A DNA stretch of 55,112 bases from a virus: the IMG/VR virus record IMGVR_UViG_3300044940_000164, positions 1 to 55,112 of that record. The stretch is one strand, 5' to 3'. The notes under the pieces were generated by a model, which did not search any database, was not told the DNA's origin, and saw nothing but the letters and a program-made list of their open reading frames with translations. Shown piece after piece: positions 1 through 6,968 of the stretch (positions are counted from its first letter, which is position 1; each line of letters opens with the position of its first letter). Position numbers and translations under genes: made by a program.

Positions 1-117
1 ATTGATAATTGGCTGCACGCCTTGGCATCTGATCCGAAATATATTTTTCAGGCGGCAGCGCACGCCCAAAAAGCAGCGGACTTTCTACATAGCCTGCAAC
101 CAGTAGCGCAGATGTAA
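1..117 (+). CDS. ArdC-like antirestriction protein, C-terminal fragment
   Basis: An open frame runs from the first base of the window to a TAA at 115-117 and encodes the last 38 residues of a protein whose start lies outside. The ending (IDNWL..L..DPK.IF.AA.HAQKAADFLHSLQP) matches what I know of the extreme C-terminus of ArdC-type proteins with a zincin-like metallopeptidase domain. These are carried by plasmids and phages and protect incoming DNA from restriction. The catalytic HExxH part is not in the window. Its position at the head of the small-gene block suits an early, entry-phase role. Family assignment rests on this short tail only. Confidence 0.6.
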   Translation: MDNWLHALASDPKYIFQAAAHAQKAADFLHSLQPVAQM

Positions 118-127
118 GAGTTAGAGG

Positions 128-140
128 TGATATACTGAAA
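128..140 (+). promoter_or_regulatory. extended -10 promoter motif, copy 1
   Basis: TGATATACTGAAA lies just upstream of the gene starting at 158. TGnTATACT fits an extended -10 element and there is no good -35. The same 13 bases recur at 564-576, also in a gap before a gene, which supports a regulatory role. Confidence 0.45.
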
Positions 141-157
141 GAATAGAGGTAAAGACA

Positions 158-349
158 ATGTTTGAATATATCATCCACAACTTACAACCTAGTGATTCTC
201 TTTTTCCATTGGTGCAGGACTATAACGCGCTACTGAATAAAAAGAAAGAGCTAGCAAAGCAAAATTTGCACCTATCCGCAAAGATTGACGCACACCGCGC
301 CATAAAGGCTAGGATGCAAGAATTATTAACAATCATCAAACAAGGATAA
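158..349 (+). CDS. small coiled-coil protein, unknown function
   Basis: 63 residues. Not recognised. The C-terminal two thirds (from about residue 24) is rich in K, L, A and E with heptad-like spacing and is probably one long helix. The start is supported by AGAGG eight bases upstream and by the extended -10 motif at 128-140. It is followed after 4 bases by the next gene, so both are probably on one early transcript. Confidence 0.6.
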   Translation: MFEYIIHNLQPSDSLFPLVQDYNALLNKKKELAKQNLHLSAKIDAHRAIKARMQELLTIIKQG

Positions 350-353
350 TACT

Positions 354-566
354 ATGAATGTTCAATTTCTAACCCCGAAAAACTCTAAAGGCTTAACCCT
401 AGAGGCTATTCAAGAATATAACGTCGCCGCAATGATGGTGAACTTCCCGACACTTTACGCGGGTACGGCGCAAAGCGATAAAGATAACTTGCGATACTTT
501 GCACAAAAAAGCCTAGAGCGTGTGAAAGAAAAGCACAATCTTAATAAAGTTTTAACTAATAGCTGA
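354..566 (+). CDS. small protein, unknown function
   Basis: 70 residues. Not recognised. AAGGA precedes the ATG at a normal distance. The middle (about residues 18-40) is compact and mildly hydrophobic, and the C-terminus is a charged helix. No signal peptide, membrane segment or metal motif is visible. The TGA stop at 564-566 overlaps the second copy of the extended -10 motif. Confidence 0.6.
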   Translation: MNVQFLTPKNSKGLTLEAIQEYNVAAMMVNFPTLYAGTAQSDKDNLRYFAQKSLERVKEKHNLNKVLTNS

Positions 567-576
567 TATACTGAAA
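564..576 (+). promoter_or_regulatory. extended -10 promoter motif, copy 2
   Basis: Exact second copy of TGATATACTGAAA, about 45 bases before the gene at 619. It resembles a TGnTATACT extended -10 promoter and probably re-initiates early transcription. Confidence 0.45.
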
Positions 577-618
577 TAATACGGGATTACATAACCATCT
601 AACAAAAAGGATTGAAAT

Positions 619-888
619 ATGAGAGATTTACAAGCCATCATCCATAGCAATAATATAGCGGCGTTACAAGCAAAAGTCGCTAATATTGAACCTAAGGCGC
701 AATTCACTGTCATCACGCACGACGATGTAAAATCAACTCATTTTGTAGCGGTGCAGGATTGCCATAATTATATGAGTTTGTGCGAATATAACAACACTAT
801 CCACGCGCACGCTTATGTAAGCGACTTGCTAGGGATTCCCCTGCACACCATAAAAAGAGTTGAAGTAAACATTTTGCATAAGGATTAA
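619..888 (+). CDS. small protein, unknown function
   Basis: 89 residues. Not recognised. AAAAGGA sits at the right distance before the ATG. The sequence is mixed alpha/beta in character and unusually rich in histidine, with two cysteines (in QDCHNY and SLCEYNN), but no clear metal-binding signature. It is preceded by its own promoter-like motif and followed after 5 bases by the next gene. Confidence 0.6.
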   Translation: MRDLQAIIHSNNIAALQAKVANIEPKAQFTVITHDDVKSTHFVAVQDCHNYMSLCEYNNTIHAHAYVSDLLGIPLHTIKRVEVNILHKD

Positions 889-893
889 ACGCC

Positions 894-1247
894 ATGAGTG
901 AAGATATAGAGAAAGTCATATTGCGGGAAGATCAAGACGGGTATATTGAATTCTTCTTCCCTGAAAGATATGTAGGGGTGCGAAATAATATTTATATGGA
1001 ATGTTTCACCTTTTCAGATGGTCACGGCGAATGTTGCTATGAGTATTATAAAGAAACAAAGCCCTTATCGCCTGAATTAGAGCAAAGAGCGGAAAAGGCT
1101 ATCGCTGATTATGAACATCTATACGACTGCAAACTCGAACGGATTTACCGCGATACCTCACGCTTAAAGCGTATGCGCTTTATTGGTAATCGTGCTAATT
1201 CTCAATACATCCGAAACTATCACAAAACTGTCACAGTTTCGTCATGA
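894..1247 (+). CDS. protein of unknown function, tyrosine-rich
   Basis: 117 residues. Not recognised. The N-terminal half has a run of aromatic and cysteine residues (YMECFTFSDGHGECCYEYYKE); the C-terminal half is basic and helical (KLERIYRDTSRLKRMRF), which might bind nucleic acid (inference). The stop lies in a repeat where AAACTGTCACA occurs twice, next to a GAAACTGT/ACAGTTTC inverted repeat. Confidence 0.6.
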   Translation: MSEDIEKVILREDQDGYIEFFFPERYVGVRNNIYMECFTFSDGHGECCYEYYKETKPLSPELEQRAEKAIADYEHLYDCKLERIYRDTSRLKRMRFIGNRANSQYIRNYHKTVTVSS

Positions 1248-1289
1248 AACTGTCACACAAACATAATAGAGTATTTGTATGAGGTTTAT

Positions 1290-1455
1290 ATGAGGTTTAT
1301 AAAGAAAAGAGAAGATAAAGAGAAAGCCCTTTTTAAGGGAGGCTTTACAACTGGTTTACGATAATCATAGAGGCGATGACAGAAAAGTCACAATTCATTC
1401 TGGTTGGATTCTTCACAAAATATCTGTTGCGCTTTATGGGTGCAAAGAGGATTAA
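1290..1455 (+). pseudogene. frame-disrupted small gene
   Basis: A good start (GAGG, 5 bases, ATG at 1290) begins a 24-residue frame ending at 1362-1364. From about 1350 another frame continues in protein-like style (VYDNHRGDDRKVTIHSGWIL...) to a TAA at 1453-1455. The two would join into a protein of about 54 residues if one base were removed between roughly 1330 and 1360. A hairpin (AAAGCC 1323-1328 with GGCTTT 1341-1346) lies at the junction. The start region is an 11-bp tandem duplication (TATGAGGTTTA twice). It could be a relic, a sequencing error or a +1 frameshift gene. Confidence 0.35.
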
Positions 1456-1485
1456 CATATTATTTAACAATAGAGGGGATTTTAT

Positions 1486-1687
1486 ATGCTGTTTAGCGCG
1501 TTTATTGATTTTCAACTTTCAGATTATACCGAAAAAAATAAAAGACGTATGCGACTTATTTCATACCGAAACAGTGCATGGGGACTATGAGGATTTACAG
1601 GGCAATAAACTTGTAAGAGTATTTTTTGATGATATTCCTATAAACGAATTGCAAGTTATGATAACAAAATTAAAAGAAATTGAATAG
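1486..1687 (+). pseudogene. frame-disrupted small gene with A7 tract
   Basis: The ATG at 1486 is preceded by GAGGGGATTTTAT, the same leader as the next gene at 1700, so this start is credible. Its frame ends after 34 codons. The run of seven A at 1532-1538 is where a second frame begins that reads as a normal protein end (IKDVCDLFHTETVHGDYEDL... to TAG at 1687). Losing one A would give one protein of about 66 residues. The longer open frame 1376-1687 exists but its first half is low-quality hydrophobic sequence with a poor start. Confidence 0.4.
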
Positions 1688-1699
1688 AGGGGATTTTAT

Positions 1700-2080
1700 A
1701 TGAAACAGATAACGCAAAAAGCCGTTAGCGCATTTATGGCGGGGAAAAATTTCACGTCGGGTAATACCAGTGTCACTACGCATGACGGAATTGTGAAACT
1801 TCGCTTGCATGGTAATACCATCGCGAAGCGAGAATTAAGCAAGCCTGTATCTCATACGCAAGTGACGTTATGTGGATATAATACTGTTACCACACGCGAG
1901 CGAGTCAATGGCTTATTACAGGCAATAGGCGCGACGCAATTCTTTGTGCAACGTAGCTATGAGGCGCACTTAAAAGATTATGCCACACAAAAGACACGCG
2001 CTATAGATTGCGAAGATTGGTTTTATATGCTTGGCGATGGTAAACTAGAACGCGGCGAATTATGCGACGTACAAGATTAA
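1700..2080 (+). CDS. conserved mobile-element protein, unknown function
   Basis: 126 residues. The N-terminal part follows a pattern I have seen in hypothetical proteins of phages and plasmids: AF..G..F.SGNT.V...DG...L.LHGN.IA.R, then CGY.TVTTRERVNGLL. No function is known to me for it. The start has GAGGGG at good spacing. Its occurrence near an ArdC gene is typical of anti-defence or establishment regions (inference). The end overlaps the start region of the next gene. Confidence 0.65.
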   Translation: MKQITQKAVSAFMAGKNFTSGNTSVTTHDGIVKLRLHGNTIAKRELSKPVSHTQVTLCGYNTVTTRERVNGLLQAIGATQFFVQRSYEAHLKDYATQKTRAIDCEDWFYMLGDGKLERGELCDVQD

Positions 2081-2091
2081 TGAGGCTTATT

Positions 2092-2538
2092 ATGAACCCT
2101 TTACACTTCACCTTATTTGAAAGCGTAGTAAACTACTTTGCAAGCATGATTCCTTATGTAGTGATGGATGATGCGCCTAGCGATTATGATAGTATGTGCG
2201 AGTACTACTATACAACGGGCGCGCTTGCTGTCTGGAGCGGCGCAAGCGATACCACTATATTTTCATGCGCTAAGAGCAATCACGCCTTTAGAGCGTGGCA
2301 CGACTTTTGTCATATCCGCGCTATGGCTGATTTTAGCGAGGCAGGGGAACGCCGCGCTATGCTTATGCAAATTCGCATGGTGAGTGATTTAACGTGGTTA
2401 TCTATGCCAAGCAAAGAGATTTGCTACAAGATTTTACAATGTGAAGTCATGGGGCAGATTGCCTATCACCGTGAACATGGGGTTTTTCCCGAAAATCAAA
2501 AAGAGTTAGCTATAAAGATATTAAGGGGGATTTTATGA
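2092..2538 (+). CDS. conserved protein with WHDxxH motif, unknown function
   Basis: 148 residues from the ATG at 2092, preceded by TGAGG; an in-frame ATG at 2062 has no ribosome site. The centre carries FRAWHDFCHIRAMADFSEAGE, a His-Asp-x-x-His followed by Gly-Glu, which could be a metal site. I have seen this arrangement in mobile-element hypotheticals but do not know its function. The helix-rich C-terminus overlaps the next ATG as ATGA, so translation is coupled. Confidence 0.65.
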   Translation: MNPLHFTLFESVVNYFASMIPYVVMDDAPSDYDSMCEYYYTTGALAVWSGASDTTIFSCAKSNHAFRAWHDFCHIRAMADFSEAGERRAMLMQIRMVSDLTWLSMPSKEICYKILQCEVMGQIAYHREHGVFPENQKELAIKILRGIL

Positions 2539-2711
2539 AACCATCTCAAGGAAATACCACCGTTACCGCATTACACAAGATGTTAGATTATATTGAAAAT
2601 GAGATAAAGAAAACTTTTGAAGAAAGAATTGCGATAGAGGCTAAACAATCCTGTTTATGGGATATTCAGCACCATGTTAATCTATTAATTGCCCGACAGA
2701 AAGAGGAATAA
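2535..2711 (+). CDS. small helical protein, unknown function
   Basis: 58 residues. The ATG overlaps the previous stop (ATGA) and is preceded by GGGGGA. Predicted mostly helical and amphipathic (LHKMLDYIENEIKKTFEERIAIEAK). Two bases separate it from the next gene. No family recognised. Confidence 0.6.
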   Translation: MKPSQGNTTVTALHKMLDYIENEIKKTFEERIAIEAKQSCLWDIQHHVNLLIARQKEE

Positions 2712-2713
2712 CC

Positions 2714-2980
2714 ATGAATGCGCATAGTGAAAACTTTCCCGCGATACTGGACACTTTAGCGAATGCTATGCATAGGGCTTGCTATGTAGGCGGGAATGTC
2801 AGCAAAGTTCATAGATTATACGCACAAGCCGCTTTAGACGTTTTCTGCGATTTATTAGAAACGCAAGAAGTTTTGGGCGTAATGAGTATAGCTTACACAA
2901 ACGCGCACCTACAAACGTGTTGTTTATCTAGTTTGAAGACGGCTTTAACCACTTTAACAAAACATCTAAAAGAGGAATAA
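2714..2980 (+). CDS. small protein, unknown function
   Basis: 88 residues. The start is preceded by AAGAGGAATAACC, a leader repeated before the next two genes. All-helical in character, with four cysteines (one near residue 23, one near 45, and a CC pair near 70), not arranged as a zinc ribbon. Not recognised. Part of a run of near-contiguous genes. Confidence 0.6.
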   Translation: MNAHSENFPAILDTLANAMHRACYVGGNVSKVHRLYAQAALDVFCDLLETQEVLGVMSIAYTNAHLQTCCLSSLKTALTTLTKHLKEE

Positions 2981-2982
2981 CC

Positions 2983-3147
2983 ATGAAGATCACCATTGAA
3001 GCACAGCCCGAAATTATTCATATTTTAGAGAGCAAACTTAATTCGGACACTAGAGAAATTAATAATACCCTTACGCAAGTTTATGGCTACGACGCCGTAA
3101 GCGCGGAAAAGGCCATTAAAAACATCACCTACACTACAGAGGAATAA
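2983..3147 (+). CDS. small protein, unknown function
   Basis: 54 residues, starting two bases after the previous stop with the same AGAGGAATAACC leader. Begins MKITIEAQPEIIHILESKL, a beta-strand then helix. Not recognised. Confidence 0.6.
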   Translation: MKITIEAQPEIIHILESKLNSDTREINNTLTQVYGYDAVSAEKAIKNITYTTEE

Positions 3148-3149
3148 GC

Positions 3150-3341
3150 ATGATACATCACCGCACGTTATTAGAAGCTTTCACGACTCACCGAAAATAC
3201 GCCGCCAATAAAGAGGAAAAGGCAGAAACTTTTGCAGATGCGGCGTACTGGCAAGGGGTACAGCATGGAATGAATGAAGCTGAACGCATAGTAAATACTG
3301 CGAAGGCTATGTGGGATGTAGGCTTAGCTGGAAAAAATTGA
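3150..3341 (+). CDS. small protein, unknown function
   Basis: 63 residues, AGAGGAATAAGC leader. Charged and alanine-rich, with one predicted helix pair. No recognised family. It ends the run of genes joined by 2-base gaps; 32 bases follow before the next start. Confidence 0.6.
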   Translation: MIHHRTLLEAFTTHRKYAANKEEKAETFADAAYWQGVQHGMNEAERIVNTAKAMWDVGLAGKN

Positions 3342-3373
3342 GAACCTACACGGTAAGAGAAGAGGCATAAGAT

Positions 3374-3607
3374 ATGAGTTATGGGAGCGGGATACACATC
3401 ATAAAGACGTACCCAGTTGGTTTCTATAAGGGGCATATCAACCGCACTGAGGTTGTTATGCAGAACCTTGCCGACTTGGGAACGGCGCGGGATTATCTGC
3501 AAAAGTTTCAGATGCCCTACAGGAAAAAAGGACTTAAAGTCGAAGACATAAAAAACGGCTTTAGGGTAGTAGAAAAACGCATATGGTATCAGATCAGAGG
3601 AGTTTAG
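3374..3607 (+). CDS. small basic protein, unknown function
   Basis: 77 residues with AGAGG seven or so bases upstream. Basic, beta-rich C-terminal half (KKGLKVEDIKNGFRVVEKRIWYQIRG). Not recognised. The start is better supported than that of the overlapping reverse-strand frame, which has no ribosome site. Confidence 0.6.
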   Translation: MSYGSGIHIIKTYPVGFYKGHINRTEVVMQNLADLGTARDYLQKFQMPYRKKGLKVEDIKNGFRVVEKRIWYQIRGV

Positions 3608-3609
3608 GC

Positions 3610-3819
3610 ATGTACGGAAATATGAGTGACGAACAGAAACAAGAAATTGTAAAATTCTATAGGAGTAAGGCGAATTCATTGGTTATTCTGGCGGATACCT
3701 TCACGCCTATGAGCCGTTCCGAAAGGGCTAAGTTATTGCATGAAGCGCATATGGTTAGCTTAGAGGTTGATTTGTTGGAACAGAGTATAGGAGAGGTGGA
3801 AAGTGAACAGGTGTCTTAA
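3610..3819 (+). CDS. small helical protein, unknown function
   Basis: 69 residues from the ATG at 3610, which has AGGAG seven bases upstream; the in-frame ATG at 3583 has none. Strongly helical, with acidic C-terminus (LEQSIGEVESEQVS). Overlaps the following GTG-started gene. Confidence 0.55.
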   Translation: MYGNMSDEQKQEIVKFYRSKANSLVILADTFTPMSRSERAKLLHEAHMVSLEVDLLEQSIGEVESEQVS

Positions 3820-3922
3820 ATCGATAATAGTAATTTTGTTAGCGGCGGCGTTTGTTTTCGCACTGGTGGAATTACTCGCAAAAGAACAATGGGTTTGGCA
3901 AAATATAGAGATATGGAGATAA
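3803..3922 (+). CDS. 39-residue single-span membrane protein
   Basis: A GTG start at 3803, with GGAGAGG six bases upstream, begins a 39-residue protein with one membrane segment (SIIVILLAAAFVFALVELL, about residues 7-25) after a basic N-terminus, and a short tail rich in Trp. It overlaps the previous gene by 17 bases. Function unknown; small membrane proteins in early regions often affect host envelope or superinfection (general knowledge, not shown here). Confidence 0.5.
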   Translation: MNRCLKSIIVILLAAAFVFALVELLAKEQWVWQNIEIWR

Positions 3923-3927
3923 CGACG

Positions 3928-4284
3928 ATGTGGATAAATATAAAAGAGCATGATTCTGAGCAGAATAGTTTTGCTATTCTGAAGCATGAAGGCGATCTAG
4001 CGATAACTAACGATCTTTTCAAGAGGGCGATTCTTGAGCATTTCGACATTAACGAAGAATTTGCGCGTATCCCTCTGTTATCGAAGGAGGATATTCGCAA
4101 ACTCGAAAATAACATGCGAATAGGTGTAGCTGTGACCATCGACGACATGCCAATGATAATAGACGTAGCAAAACTCGAAAATAACATGCGAATAGGTGTA
4201 GCTGTGACCATCGACGACATGCCAATGATAATAGACGACATGCCAATGATAATAGACGTAGCAAAAACTTGGGAGTATTGGTAA
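3928..4284 (+). CDS. protein with internal tandem repeats, unknown function
   Basis: 118 residues from the ATG at 3928 (GGAG nine bases upstream). Residues 1-57 are a unique mixed domain; then a 24-residue unit (KLENNMRIGVAVTIDDMPMI plus IDVA) occurs twice, the second copy carrying an extra DMPMIID heptad. The repeats are nearly identical at DNA level (see 4099-4257), so the duplication is recent. Function not recognised. Confidence 0.55.
   Translation: MWINIKEHDSEQNSFAILKHEGDLAITNDLFKRAILEHFDINEEFARIPLLSKEDIRKLENNMRIGVAVTIDDMPMIIDVAKLENNMRIGVAVTIDDMPMIIDDMPMIIDVAKTWEYW
4099..4257 (+). repeat. in-frame 72-bp and 21-bp tandem repeats
   Basis: A 72-bp unit at 4099-4170 is repeated from 4171 to about 4236. 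The 21-bp end GACATGCCAATGATAATAGA(C) is then repeated once more at 4237-4257. Both periods are multiples of three, so the reading frame of the host gene is kept. Near identity implies slippage or recombination. Confidence 0.9.
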
Positions 4285-4285
4285 C

Positions 4286-4780
4286 ATGGATTTAGATAAA
4301 AAGATTTTTCGATTGGTAAAATTGTCTTTTTCGCCCACTGGGCTAAGACACGGGCGGAAGGAGGAGGAGCATTCGGTTGGACAGATAGAGTTTTCACATA
4401 CTTTAGCTGAGATTCTAAACGATCCGACAGTAGATTTTTCCATAGTACATTTCGAAAGTACCGAAGAAGACGTAACCCCTGCAAACCATAACTGTAGGCT
4501 CATTCGCTACCCTACAAGATATGGGATTGAGGTGTTGGGTGACGTGAATAAAAACGGACGGACGCGGTTGTATAGATTCTATTTGTCTGATGCTCCTGAG
4601 AAGTATAGCGTCGTTATGAGTCTGCTTTTTTCAGTAGAAGCGGGAGATAGGGAAGGTGATAGCTTGAAGGCGTGCGAAATACGGCGGGCTTTGTGGCGAC
4701 GGCTAAACTCTATGGATGACGCTGAGTTACGCGAGGCAGTCAGTTTTGAGAGTTCTGAACCCGTTATAGAGGATATGTGA
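4286..4780 (+). CDS. protein of unknown function
   Basis: 164 residues starting one base after the repeat-bearing gene. Mixed alpha/beta in the first 120 residues; the C-terminus is acidic and helical (SMDDAELREAVSFESSEPVIEDM). No recognised domain, signal peptide or membrane segment. One base separates its stop from the next start region, so it is cotranslated with the following gene. Confidence 0.6.
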   Translation: MDLDKKIFRLVKLSFSPTGLRHGRKEEEHSVGQIEFSHTLAEILNDPTVDFSIVHFESTEEDVTPANHNCRLIRYPTRYGIEVLGDVNKNGRTRLYRFYLSDAPEKYSVVMSLLFSVEAGDREGDSLKACEIRRALWRRLNSMDDAELREAVSFESSEPVIEDM

Positions 4781-4781
4781 T

Positions 4782-5111
4782 ATGTTAGAGGATCATTACG
4801 CGCACTACGTGGCTTTGAGTGAAGAAGAATTCGACACGCAATACCCTTTAATCATCAATAACATAAGCGATAATGCCTCATGGCAGGATGAAGACGGCTT
4901 AGGTCGTATGTTCGAAACCTACGGCGAGGAACTGGAATTTGTCAGAAAAGCACATCCTAGAGCCGTGTGGACGGTCATGGATGGGGATAACGACGATATT
5001 GTCGTTGTGAGTGGCTTTCATTACGTCAATCGGATAGGCTACTTAATCAGTTCTGAGCTTTTTCCTGAGAATACCCACATATCCGTAACCATAGCAAGAG
5101 AGGGTGATTAA
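4782..5111 (+). CDS. conserved mobile-element hypothetical protein
   Basis: 109 residues. The pattern EEFD..Y..I.NNI...ASW......MFETYGEELEFV......VWT..DGD...VVSGFHYVNRIGYLI resembles a hypothetical protein family I know from conjugative plasmids and phages, often with ArdC-type genes; its function is not known. Acidic protein of modest size. GAGGATATGTGAT precedes the ATG. Confidence 0.65.
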   Translation: MLEDHYAHYVALSEEEFDTQYPLIINNISDNASWQDEDGLGRMFETYGEELEFVRKAHPRAVWTVMDGDNDDIVVVSGFHYVNRIGYLISSELFPENTHISVTIAREGD

Positions 5112-5112
5112 T

Positions 5113-5412
5113 ATGAGTTTTGATAAATTGAAGGAAGACATCGTGAATTTAGTATTAGACGAAACTACCAAAGAGATCGAAGATAAGGCAAAGGCGATTG
5201 TCGTCGGTGAGTATATTTCTGAGTTTCCCGATCACATGAGTGCAGTGGAAGCGTATGATTATATCATGGAAGCTGCGGAAAAAGCGTACATCCCCGACGA
5301 TATATTAGTCTGGCAACCGCACGAATATTTACCATGCTACGATTTGGGGGTAAATATGGAATCCCTTAAAACGGCGATCATGGAAACTTTCACCGCTACG
5401 AAAGGAGGGTGA
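5113..5412 (+). CDS. small acidic protein, unknown function
   Basis: 99 residues from the ATG at 5113 (GAGGGTG upstream); a GTG at 5104 overlapping the previous stop is the alternative start. All-helical except for LVWQPHEYLPCYDLG near residue 75, a stretch I have seen in hypothetical proteins of plasmid origin. No known function. Confidence 0.6.
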   Translation: MSFDKLKEDIVNLVLDETTKEIEDKAKAIVVGEYISEFPDHMSAVEAYDYIMEAAEKAYIPDDILVWQPHEYLPCYDLGVNMESLKTAIMETFTATKGG

Positions 5413-5416
5413 TTAT

Positions 5417-5623
5417 ATGCAAAATTGTTATTGTGTTGCTATGTCAATCTTTGACACGCAGCAACCATTTTCTAAAATTAGTCAGTTAGAACTTGGCAAT
5501 TTCAGTTTCGATGTTACTCGGCATCAGCAAGGCGTAACCGTTATAGTTTTCTGGGATAGTATGCAAGATTTACAGAAAATAGTTGATCTTGTCTCGTCTT
5601 GGGATTTCATAAAACCAACCTAA
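5417..5623 (+). CDS. small protein, unknown function
   Basis: 68 residues with AAAGGAGGGTG just upstream, a strong ribosome site. Beta-rich, with an aromatic C-terminus (SSWDFIKPT). No recognised family. Confidence 0.6.
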   Translation: MQNCYCVAMSIFDTQQPFSKISQLELGNFSFDVTRHQQGVTVIVFWDSMQDLQKIVDLVSSWDFIKPT

Positions 5624-5635
5624 AAGGATAACTTT

Positions 5636-5842
5636 ATGACAAGAAGAAATTTAGTGGGCACAGAGCGAATGGTTGCCTTAGAAATTCAGTTGATGTTGCA
5701 CGATCACATCATCACAGAAACGCAGGAAATGGACGGTCACTACACTGTCGCAGAGATAGCAGAAGAGGTTTTATATAGACTCTATGACGAACTGGAGGCG
5801 GCTAAAAGATGGAAAAACAGACAGGAGGAAAAAAGTGAGTAA
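5636..5842 (+). CDS. small helical protein, unknown function
   Basis: 68 residues, AAAGGA leader. Basic N-terminus, then acidic helices (TVAEIAEEVLYRLYDELEAAKRWKNRQEEKSE). Its stop overlaps the GTG start of the zinc-finger gene at 5835. Confidence 0.6.
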   Translation: MTRRNLVGTERMVALEIQLMLHDHIITETQEMDGHYTVAEIAEEVLYRLYDELEAAKRWKNRQEEKSE

Positions 5843-6005
5843 TTGTAATGAATGCAGTAAACCAAGCGAGCCGCCGATCTGTACTCCCTGCCAGAGAATG
5901 CTCAGGCATGAAACGGCTCTGGAGTTTGGTGCGAAGAACCCCGACTACCACCAGCGACAGGCAGACATGTGGCGGGAAATAAGTTTTAATCGATTAGACC
6001 ATTAG
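5835..6005 (+). CDS. small zinc-ribbon-like protein
   Basis: 56 residues from a GTG at 5835, which has AGGAGG six bases upstream; the upstream in-frame ATG at 5784 lies inside the previous gene and lacks a site. Two CxxC pairs (CNEC at residues 4-7 and CTPC near 18-21) form a plausible zinc-binding knuckle. The rest is a charged helix. Possibly binds nucleic acid or protein (inference). Confidence 0.55.
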   Translation: MSNCNECSKPSEPPICTPCQRMLRHETALEFGAKNPDYHQRQADMWREISFNRLDH

Positions 6006-6015
6006 GGAAATTAGT

Positions 6016-6195
6016 ATGAAAGATCTTGTATTTATAATGCTATGTGGGGCTATCACGCTCATTATTCTTTTTCGCGGCGCAGAGCATACCCGAGAAATAG
6101 ACCGAATGCTCGAACTGCACGACTGTCAGGAATACGACAGATTGAGGAACTATGACCGTACAATTTACATTTGTAAGGAGAAAGATCATGGATAA
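6016..6195 (+). CDS. 59-residue membrane protein
   Basis: ATG at 6016 after GGGAAATTAGT. One membrane segment (LVFIMLCGAITLIILF, residues 4-19) followed by a charged soluble tail with two cysteines. N-out/C-in or the reverse cannot be decided. Overlaps the next gene by 8 bases. Function unknown. Confidence 0.55.
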   Translation: MKDLVFIMLCGAITLIILFRGAEHTREIDRMLELHDCQEYDRLRNYDRTIYICKEKDHG

Positions 6196-6448
6196 AGGGG
6201 TTCTAAACCTTCTTCGTTTCCTAGCCGCTGAAGAACGTGGTAGGATCGTACCGAAGAAAACTTGGAGCGAAGAGAGTATCGCCGCTCTTAGAGCGTGCGT
6301 CGAACTTAAATTAGTATGGTTGATGCACAACAGGTGGACGGAAGAGACTATCGGAGTTTTCGAGAGGGACATCGACCACTACTATAAGATAGGGTTCGAT
6401 CATTTAAGTGCAATAGAAATTTATAATTTAATAGGAGTAGAATCATGA
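6188..6448 (+). CDS. small protein, unknown function
   Basis: 86 residues from the ATG at 6188, chosen because AAGGAG lies seven bases upstream; the in-frame ATG at 6152 is inside the previous gene. Helical, with several tryptophans and arginines. Ends in an ATGA overlap with the next gene. Confidence 0.6.
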   Translation: MDKGVLNLLRFLAAEERGRIVPKKTWSEESIAALRACVELKLVWLMHNRWTEETIGVFERDIDHYYKIGFDHLSAIEIYNLIGVES

Positions 6449-6846
6449 GTAAGGCAATGGTATACGCATTAAGCGTGCAAAGAGAAGGCTATTTCCCACC
6501 AATCAACGAACCGATGAAGGAGATAGAAAGAGTAAACCAGTACAGCTATCAGTATATTTTTATGGATGATAGCATTCTTCGATTTAATCGCGATAAGACG
6601 AATCTGAAAGTGATCGAAGATGGAGAGGTGGTGTACGAGTATAATCTGCTTACAGGACTCACCGTAAAACCCGCAGATCATCTCCCAACCACGGTTGATC
6701 TTTCTGGTGAGCTAAAGAAAACCTCTGCGGATAAGATCGCCGACGCCATTTTGTATGTCGCTCTGGCGGTGCTGTACGCGGCAGTTGGATATTTTGTGTT
6801 ATCGGTAGCTATGCTGGCGCAAGCCGCTATCTATTTTCTGGGGTGA
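6445..6846 (+). CDS. C-terminally anchored membrane protein
   Basis: 133 residues. A soluble N-terminal domain of about 90 residues (beta-rich; YIFMDDSILRFNRDK, VIEDGEVVYEYNLLTGL) is followed by one long or two short membrane segments (ILYVALAVLYAAVGYFVLSVAMLAQAAIYFLG, about residues 102-133, in which the hydrophobic run is unbroken). Function unknown. Overlaps the upstream gene as ATGA. Confidence 0.6.
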   Translation: MSKAMVYALSVQREGYFPPINEPMKEIERVNQYSYQYIFMDDSILRFNRDKTNLKVIEDGEVVYEYNLLTGLTVKPADHLPTTVDLSGELKKTSADKIADAILYVALAVLYAAVGYFVLSVAMLAQAAIYFLG

Positions 6847-6848
6847 TT

Positions 6849-6968
6849 GTGAATTTGAAACCCCGAATAGGTACATCTGGGATTATCCACCGTGTACCAA
6901 CCCCCTCCGTAGAGGTAGACCCATTTTACAATCACATAATCGAGGAGCAAACCAATGAAATTAGTTGA
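6849..6968 (+). CDS. possible 39-residue protein
   Basis: GTG at 6849 behind GGGGTG, directly after the previous stop, opening a 39-residue frame that overlaps the next gene by 14 bases. Proline-rich and without a recognised motif. Coupling and ribosome site support it; length and start codon make it uncertain. Confidence 0.35.
   Translation: MNLKPRIGTSGIIHRVPTPSVEVDPFYNHIIEEQTNEIS

Noticed and set aside
1376-1687. 103-residue frame as a single gene
   Set aside because: Its first half is poor hydrophobic sequence with a weak start, while the ATG at 1486 has the better leader; reported instead as a frame-disrupted gene.
3816-4503. Long reverse-strand frames opposite the repeat gene
   Set aside because: They are reflections of the in-frame tandem repeats on the plus strand; no ribosome sites.
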